From NCBI GenBank assembly GCA_002102555.1, contig MCFL01000060.1, forward strand, positions 87,259-151,258: a stretch of DNA of 64,000 bases, in the 5' to 3' direction. This document shows, in pieces, positions 57,275-64,000 of the stretch. Each line of letters begins with the position of its first letter. The first letter of the stretch is position 1. A model generated the notes under the pieces. That model ran no database searches. It was not told where the DNA came from and saw only the letters and a list, made by a program, of their open reading frames with translations. Both the position numbers and the translations under genes were made by a program. This DNA comes from Catenaria anguillulae PL171 (lineage: Eukaryota > Blastocladiomycota > Blastocladiomycetes > Blastocladiales > Catenariaceae).

Positions 57275-59538
57275 TTAACCACGTGACCTCCCACGACCCC
57301 CGCCGCTTGACCGGACTCGTACTGCTCCGCTCGCACGCTCCACGCCCTCCAATGTCGCACTCACCACCTCGTCCTCCATGGCCACGCCCGCCAACGACCC
57401 GCTCAATGCCTGTGCCTTGTTTGCTCCACTGCCCCACATGCCCCCGTCGCCCCACACATCACTGCCATCCTCGTCGCCATCCTCCCGCCGCTCTCCTTCC
57501 GCATGCGGCCCAGTGAACCAAGGCTGCACAACACGTTTTCGCGACTGCCGAAACCGCGTGCGCCCGCGATCACGGTCACGGTCGCGCCGCGCGCGTGCTG
57601 CGGCGAGTGCGGCGTCCACAGCACGTGCAAGCGATTGTCGTCGTGCTCGCCGGCAGTATCGGTGATTGCGGGCGTGGGGTCGAGGGGATGGTTGGTGGGC
57701 GCGACCCGTCGGGCGTCGACATATTGATTGAGTAGAGGTATTCGGGAGGGGTTAAGGGGAGTGGAGCAGGACCACCGACAAGGCGCTGAAGGGCAGCGTC
57801 GAGTGTGAAGGAGGGTAGCTGGGGGATGTTTCAGTGCGGCGAGAGTACCAGTCGGCCAGAGAGTGCGAATGAGGCGGGTGGGATTGGTCAGTGGGTTCAT
57901 GAGTGCTCGTCGCTGGTGATGGCAGGGCATTTGGATCCGCGGATTCGTCTGCGGCAGCAGGTGGACTCGTGTCCGCGTTTGAGTCAGCCATAGAGCTTGG
58001 CAGAATGCGAGACAAGATGGTGGTGACGTAGAGTTGCATGGCACGGAGCTCGGTCGACAATCGCTCAATTTCCGTATCCCTCTTTTCATCCGACTCTGGT
58101 GACATGGGTGCTTGCCCCTCGTCATCGCCTTCGGCAACACTGAGAATGGATTCGGGAGCCGGAACCGTGTTCAATTCCAGGTCCACCTCATCCTCGGGTA
58201 GCACAGGCGTCTTGACCAGAACAGCCCTTGACGTGCGCCGGGACAGAGACATGCCGACCACACCCGAGCCTGGTGGCGGTGAGCATCCCACAGCCGTAGA
58301 ATTGGTCCTAGGCGGCGATCCAACACCAATATCCCTCGTCTCAACCACCGGTACTACCGAGGCGAGTGGCCGTGCACGTGCCAACTCGCTCGACAACGAT
58401 CCCTTGATCGAAACATTTGACATTTTCTTTCTCAACCCGCCGGAAGCACCCGGTACGCCTCGACCAGTCTCATGCGGCGACGACGACAAGGATGCCGTTG
58501 CAGCAGTGGGCGATGCCGTGCGCGAAGTGCTACTGGCGCCACTGGCCCAGGACCACTCGCCGCGCAGCGTGCGCTCTTCGAGAAGGAGGCGATAGCCCTC
58601 GTTTTGGTCGCGCAGTTCAGAAATGACGGCATGGAGCTCATCAAGGTCGTGAGCTAAAGTGTCGGCCAGGGACGATTTTTCACGGGCGAGGGTGAGTGCG
58701 GATGAATGCGCCGATTGGGTCATGCGGAGGGTCGTTGTGAGCTACAATCGAGTTGCTACCCGGTGAGCAAAAGCTCACTCAAGTCAACGCCAACGGGATG
58801 CCAACGAACCTCCTCGACTTGCCGTTCCAACTGCCGCTGCGTCGTAATCAACTTTGCAATCGTCTGCTCGTGTTTTTGACACGCAGAGACCTGTCCCAGG
58901 CCTTCTCCACCTGGATGCTGGTGTGGTGATCTTGGCGGGCGCGCTCATTGACCTCCGAATCATTGCCAACGTCCCAGCCGACGGACTGTGCTCCCTACTG
59001 CGCCAATCGAAACTGGGCTGGTTGCACGCAGTCTGGCCATCTTTTCATGCGTTGTTTCCAGCTCGGCTTCGAGTGCCGCTCGTTCAAGCGCCCAAAGCCG
59101 CGCTTGGTCCGTGAGCTTGGCGGCGAGCGACCGAGCATTGGCAGTCGCTGTGCGAGCCGCCGATTCTGCGCCATGGAGGCGGGATTCGAGGTCGTCGATT
59201 TGAGATGCGAGCGAGTGGGAGGCTTGCGATTGCAAGATGAGCGACTGGGACCCACGAACAAATACATAAAGGCGGATTGAGTGAATGACAAGCCTTGACT
59301 GAAGATTCAATCAACGAGGCGGACGTACGCGCTTGAGTGTTTCGTTTTCGTCACGCATTTCGGCAAGCTGAGTAGCTATTGACGAATGAGCAGTGCCGGG
59401 GCTGGCAGATAGTCGCGGTGGTGGTGGCGGCGAGCCGGCGATGCTGGTGGAAGCACTGCAGGCAATGAGGTAACGGTCATCGTGATGGCCGAGCCTGATT
59501 GATGCGAAGCCTGCTGCAACGGAAATGTTGGGCCTCAA
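57275..59538 (-). CDS. Large coiled-coil protein, exon structure unresolved
   Basis: Minus-strand coding blocks in order: THSSIATQLAEMRDENETLKR-like (about 59400), LASQIDDLESRLHGAESAAR, LWALERAALEAELETTHEKM (59240-59000), EVNERARQDHHTSIQVEKAW then KHEQTIAKLITTQRQLERQV (58960-58800), DELHAVISELRDQNEGYRLL, LEERTLRGEWSW (58650-58560), a Ser/Pro linker with RLSTELRAMQLYVTTILSRI (58060-58000), and a basic tail VVQPWFTGPHAEGERREDGD to a stop at 57275. Heptad coils dominate. It looks like a cytoskeletal or scaffold protein; I cannot name it. One frame step at an A run (58868-58872) lacks an intron; others may be introns. Ends are approximate. Confidence 0.5.
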
Positions 59539-60112
59539 TGAGATTCAATCCCCGTTGAAAAATGCGCACATTGAGAGGAGCGAGCGAACCGCTGTTGTGA
59601 GCATGTCGCAGACCTGGTTTTCACTGTCTTTTATGTACTGCCGGATGATGGGGTGATGGATTGTGACAGCGCCGGGTTGAAGGCTCGTGAGTGCCGGCGG
59701 GGAAGGTGGGCTATTTATTCGGGCTTGTGTGAAATGCAATGCATGCTGTTCTGGGTATTCCATGGATATCTTTTTCATGCGGTTTTCCGTGCCCAATTTC
59801 AGGCCTTGGAGGCAATGGTGTCTGACTCGGTGACTTTGAGGAGACTGCCGTGGCGGAAAGGTGCGTGATGGCGCGGCATGTCCATCAACTCGTGTCGGCC
59901 GCCGATCACACCGGAGTCTTGTTCGCACCAACTGCAGCAATGTGGACATGTGCGTCCTGGATGCACTCGGCAGACTGAATGCCGCCTGTTAATGTCTACC
60001 GTGCATGGCACTGCCTAACACATCGCATTGCCAACAACATGATTGTTCCGTCCATGCGACCGAACCCCATGCGGGCCAAGCGCCGTTTCGGTCTGGACGC
60101 CGCATCTTTCCC
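59539..60112. other. Intergenic, divergent promoter region
   Basis: About 570 bp. No gene or repeat supported. Confidence 0.4.
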
Positions 60113-60967
60113 ATGCAAACAACTGCGTCCCCAATTGCACCACCGCCCAGACCCCCCATTATCAAGGCTTCCTCAGCTTCGTCGCGCGAAAGGTTGACTA
60201 TCCCGCCGCTACCCATTGCTACACTTGGATCAGCGCCGTCAAGGGAGGAAACACCTCAAGAAGAAAGCAGCCTCCCAACCCATCAGCGTCACTCGGCGCG
60301 AACGGTGGACAAGGGTTACCAACAATGTTCGGAATACCTCGTCCGATGTGTGGCGGTATGATCCGGTTCTCGGATTCACGGATGGTGCGTATGTCTGTGC
60401 TTCTCTAGCAAAATGGGCTGTCATCGTCCATGTGGTCTCAAAGTGTTTGGACGCACACACGCAATTTTGCATTTTGTGTAGCAAAGCAAGCATTCGAACT
60501 CCCACCTGCAGTCGATTTGGAACGCCAGCGCCGCCTGGATGAGCGCACGAAAAAGGAACACTTTTGGCTCGCCCGTCAAAAACCATTGGCACAGTTGGAC
60601 GCCGCTCGGTGGGATAAAGTGTGTTCGTCCGAAGACAAGGCGGCTCGGTTGTTGGCTGTCAAACAGGCCAGGAGCAAAATGTGTTCGAGCAGGTAAGGTC
60701 GACAGAATATTTTTTGCATGGGACAATTCCTTGACACTGACTTTTCTGTTTCCTAAGCGTGTCATATGACGTGCTGACGACCGGGTACGCGAAAGGGAAA
60801 CGAGGCGAGTCGCTCAAGCAAAAAGACGCCCAGGAAGCTAGTATGTTGGTTTGATTCTTCCCCATTGGCCGCCATGAACTGACTGAACCGTCACCTATAC
60901 TTGCGGACATGCAGGAAAAGCTCCAACGTCGTTCAAGTTTTTTAAGCTCGAAATTGAACACATATAA
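60113..60967 (+). CDS. Small spliced protein of unknown family
   Basis: Exons about 60113-60384, 60482-60692, 60758-60840 and 60915-60967; introns 97, 65 and 74 nt have GTGCGT, GTAAGG and GTATGT donors. Blocks: MQTTASPIAPPPRPPIIKAS, RERWTRVTNNVRNTSSDVWR, YDPVLGFTDAKQAFELPPAV, DERTKKEHFWLARQKPLAQL, SVSYDVLTTGYAKGKRGESL, then KQKDAQEARKAPTSFKFFKL to TAA. The last part (YDVLTxGY..GE.LK..D) reminds me of small cilium-associated proteins, but this is an impression only. Between the first two blocks (about 60250) the frame changes without an intron, so exon 1 is unsure. Confidence 0.55.
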
Positions 60968-61146
60968 CCCGATTCAAGGCAAAGACCTTCTTCCCTGTCG
61001 GATGAGGATAACATGTTGATGCCACGCAACTCTGTCCGTCGTTGCAAGTAGTTCAAAAAATACGGTCACGAGTACACATGTAGACGATGCCAAACTCAGA
61101 TGTTCATGTTTTTCAGAAAGCAAGGCATTTCAATCTCACTCACAGT

Positions 61147-61340
61147 GGAAAACACAAAGCTGGATGGTCGGAAATTGTATGGCAACCTTTGTGGCGGTTG
61201 CAAGAACTTTAATGAAGAGGGCCAGAAGCGTCGCGGGGCACCGACACTTGAGTGGACGGGATAAAATGCCCAAGTCAAACGTGAAAGTGGAGAAGTAAAT
61301 TGAGGGGCAATACCGGCCAACACTCGGGTCGCTTGTTTGC
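61147..61340 (-). pseudogene. Tail duplicate of the neighbouring membrane-protein gene
   Basis: Minus-strand sequence from 61340 (GCAAACAAGCGACCCGAGTG) parallels 61930-61760 of the membrane-protein gene (AGCAAACGACCCGTGTTTTG): QATRVLAGIA versus QTTRVLACIA, then CPATLLALFIKVLATATKVA versus FPATFVFTIMTLFLKMFAVA plus TTVA. Frames shift within it. It is a diverged, non-functional partial copy. Confidence 0.6.
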
Positions 61341-61661
61341 AGTATATCTCTTGAGAACACTAGTAGGGGGACGGTAGAGAGCTAAATGAAAGCATTCACC
61401 TTGTAAACATACGTCAAAATCCGACAGGAAGATCGATTTTCCAGTTTTTGTGGCTGATACAGACATGCGCAGGGAAGGCAACCAAAATGGAGTTTCCCTC
61501 GCAAGGATGTATTGTACCAGCGCATCACGGATTGGACATAACGCCCAAAAGTCGGATACAGCAGGGATGATATGAATATGTATCGATAAAATGCTCTGGC
61601 CACGACTTCAGCTACCAAGGGATGCGAGAACTTCGGAATTTAGCGGTCATATAAATAGTGT
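61341..61661. other. Intergenic
   Basis: About 320 bp of AT-rich DNA between the tail duplicate and the membrane-protein stop. Minus-strand open frames here (for example AFYRYIFISSLLYPTFGRYV) may be further diverged relics; not supported. Confidence 0.3.
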
Positions 61662-62975
61662 TCAATATATAGCACACATTTTGAAAGAATCAGAATGGCT
61701 ACGTCGGCAAGGCCTGGGAAATGTTCTCGGGTCGAGACACCACAAATTTTGTCTGATATGGATCGCAACCGTCGTTGCCACTGCGAACATTTTCAAGAAG
61801 AGAGTCATAATGGTAAACACGAATGTCGCAGGAAAAGACTGCTGGATTGCTGGGACATTTCCGACAAACAACACCAGCAACAGCAGGGCATTCAAGGCAA
61901 TACATGCCAAAACACGGGTCGTTTGCTTTCGGTAAGGCTGGATGGCTTGAATGGTTCGCTGGGCGTCCTTTTCTCCAGATGCGCCTTTGGAATCATTCCG
62001 GAAAGCAAATGAGGGAAATTGAGCATGTTGGGAAGGATTGGAGCTGCCGTCTGCAAGAGCAAGAATTGGCAATGAACCCTGCAAGTGCCCTGGCTGGGTT
62101 GACATGACGCTGTCCAGCTCTGCTCGAACAGAGAGCACATGTTGAAGTCCAATGGTCAACGATGTCACCTCAAGAAGCCCCAAAATCGACCACATGCATA
62201 GTACGCGGTATCGTCAAGCATCCGCACCACCGCTAACCATTTGACATCCACACCATACGAGTAAAAGTGTAACTCCGAGCCCCAAATGTCGCCAACCGGA
62301 CTACTGTCACCAGCACGACTAAGAAGGACCCAACGCGCAGCAACCGGTAACGCCAAATAGAGAGGATAGAGTAGACGCCAACGAATCTGTTCATTGTTGC
62401 GAGCGCAAAAATGGCGGATGCAAGAGGCTGGAGAATGGCCTGAGCATGAATGAATGCCCCGCTCATGCAATTGTCTGACTTGAGAATGTGAATCAGCAGG
62501 CAGTTGTACTGTGGACAGGACCAAATGACGGTAAAAACAAATCCCAGGTTGCAGATCGAGTCGGCGAACAGGACAATCCAACTCAGTTGGAGTAACACTC
62601 GGAGATACAAATTGATGACTTGGGTGTGATGACCAAATGTCTCGATTGTGTACTAAAACTGGATCTTCCACAGTTGTCGCAGTGCAGACGGCCCGCTTTG
62701 AAAACATGCCCGCCAAGGAAGCAACGACAAAGACGGACGTGTGTTCCGGTTGGGAACCAGGCGGACGAGGCCATTGTTCTCGAGCTGCTTTGTTGCGATG
62801 ACGTCGCGCTGGTCTTTTCATGGCTGCTCTCAGCACAATCGCGATCAAGCGATGGCGAACGATGCTCCTGGAAAGAGTGATAAAGGCACACAGAGCAGAT
62901 GATAGCGCCTAGGATGGAGCACGCTACTGATGCTGCGTTGAAAGGGCTTTCTGGTGCAACGAGTCGACAGGACAT
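61662..62975 (-). CDS. Putative seven-helix membrane protein, splicing unresolved
   Basis: From ATG 62975 (MSCRLVAPESPFN) helix 1 is AASVACSILGAIICSVCLYH. A 76-nt intron (donor GTTCGC at 62867, acceptor GCAG) probably follows, then TSVFVVASLAGMFSKRAVCT, SWIVLFADSICNLGFVFTVI, AQAILQPLASAIFALATMNR, LRVGSFLVVLVTVVRLATFG, then in another frame SILGLLEVTSLTIGLQHVLS, VLACIALNALLLLVLFVGNV and FPATFVFTIMTLFLKMFAVA to TAA 61662. Seven to eight helices suggest a receptor-like protein, but no GPCR signature is visible. Two frame steps (near 62640 and 62210) have no convincing intron; they may be sequence errors as elsewhere in this end of the window. Confidence 0.5.
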
Positions 62976-63755
62976 AATGGCGATATCAGCGGCGTATTGG
63001 ACCTCACGAGACACTTGAGTAAAGGGCAGATGCGCTATTGCCTGGACTTGGGTGCGCAGTTATTCATTCAAGTCATTCGATACTGCACATCAATGCCAAT
63101 AATGGGTCCACTGCGGCTAGCATGGCTGGTTTGACTCGTGTTTTCACAAGCTCAAAGTTGGTGGTTTGATCGGTTTGAGGGTGTCACGTCAAATCGGCGG
63201 CCTTTGACTACGCCTTCGCCTTGACTCCATCCCCATGTCAAAGGACCCGTGATGACGTGAACGTTGCCGGCCACCATCGGCTGACTGACCCTGCAGACTA
63301 TATGCGACTTTACGCAGCACACGCACATGACATGCTACGCCATTTTCACAATCAATGCAATACCACACACGTGCACACACTCTATATCGCCGCGCTGCCT
63401 TATCCTCGATCATCGCCCCCTCACTCCCATGACCCATTCGTTACGACCTCTCCGTGAGCGAGCGCTCCAACGCCCGCCGCCCACTGCCCATGCTCCCTCA
63501 TGAGCTTATAAACGGGCCTTGTCCGAGCTGTGTCTTCCGTCCCCGACCAAGTCCATGTTGTTCATCGCCTCTTGTCACTCGTCCTCGATTCCTCTATGTA
63601 GATTCCTTTCCCGTACCTGTATTCCTGTCCTGCTTCTTCATCACTGCCGATTTTTTCCTTCGGACCCGTCCCGAATTCATCTGCCCAAAACCATCCATCC
63701 CTCCAAATATCCCCCACGCCAAGCGTTACCACTTCACCTCACATATCAACGCCCC
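62976..63755. other. Intergenic, divergent promoter
   Basis: Contains a TATA box (63507-63512). The stretch 63510-63755 is C/T-rich like the 5' leaders of other genes here. Confidence 0.45.
63507..63512 (+). promoter_or_regulatory. TATA box near right edge
   Basis: TATAAA in GAGCTTATAAACGGGCC, similar in setting to the TATA boxes of the GNAT genes, and pointing to a gene that begins near the right edge. Confidence 0.4.
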
Positions 63756-64000
63756 ATGATGATGATGCGTTTTTTCCGCTTCGAGTCCTCAAGCTTGATT
63801 GTCACCCTCCTTTGCCAGTTCTCACATCTCTGGCCTCGGTCAACGGGCTTATGCTCTCACCAATGTCGCATATGCACGAAGCGAACGCATGCCTGCGCAA
63901 CATAGCTCGCACAACTATTTTTATTGCTCCTCGCGACAGTCCTCCGTCATGGCCTTTGGAACAATTCCAATTTGGTACAACCCGAGCACCCATGTGTGAT
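63756..64000 (+). CDS. Possible 5' end of a gene cut by the window edge
   Basis: Four consecutive ATG codons (63756-63767) followed by CGT TTT TTC CGC lie at the end of a pyrimidine-rich leader, 244 bp after a TATA box. The frame closes after 49 codons, so an intron would be needed. Product unknown. Confidence 0.2.

Overview
The window looks like nuclear DNA of a zoosporic (flagellated) fungus. Genes are compact, and most introns are 62-125 nt, very often with a GTACGT or GTATGT donor. There is a full-length outer-arm axonemal dynein intermediate chain, a fungal DUF4246 protein, a dynactin p50, and chytrid-type gene spacing with divergent promoters of 200-350 bp. Blastocladiomycota or Chytridiomycota fit best; I cannot name the species from sequence alone. 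No CRISPR array, operon, rRNA gene, retroelement or virus-like element was seen.

Layout. 0-7 kb: a transposase scrap, an unknown 494-aa gene, and converging with it a five-exon P-element/THAP9-type transposase whose frame is intact and whose DDE triad is present; a tRNA-like pol III unit lies just upstream. 7-13 kb: mitochondrial succinyl-CoA ligase beta, ITP pyrophosphatase and a DUF4246 protein. 13-18.8 kb: gene-poor, with a 58-bp direct repeat, a piggyBac-type and a mariner-type non-autonomous element around the first of two tandem OFA-like MFS transporters. 18.8-23 kb: the second transporter, an F-box gene, and a broken DUF4246 tail copy. 23-33.4 kb: class III alcohol dehydrogenase, a 4F5/zinc-finger protein, a (6-4)-type photolyase/cryptochrome, PP2C, a mitochondrial-looking helical protein and dynamitin. 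33.9-37.3 kb: a GNAT family array (one broken, two whole copies). 37.7-45.6 kb: a cytochrome P450, a secreted His1 LPMO-like protein, RuvB-like 2 and a KxDL (BORC) protein. 45.9-51.2 kb: ribosomal protein eL43 with an inverted truncated copy, and several decayed coding stretches. 51.2-57 kb: axonemal dynein intermediate chain, proteasome chaperone Nas2/PSMD9, and DRG1/Rbg1. 57-64 kb: a coiled-coil gene, an unknown spliced gene, a seven-helix membrane protein with a tail duplicate, and a promoter at the right edge.

How genes relate. Most are housekeeping genes with no shared pathway. The dynein intermediate chain belongs to flagellar motility; dynactin p50 and KxDL belong to microtubule-based cargo transport; eL43, DRG1 and RuvB-like 2 to translation and chromatin/snoRNP assembly; PSMD9 to proteasome assembly. 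Duplication is the recurring theme: MFS pair, GNAT trio, eL43 inverted copy, DUF4246 tail, membrane-protein tail.

Caution. Between about 55.7 and 63 kb several conserved genes change frame by one base, at homopolymer runs where this can be judged. This looks more like consensus-sequence error than true gene death. All functional calls rest on motif recognition by eye; no database search was run.
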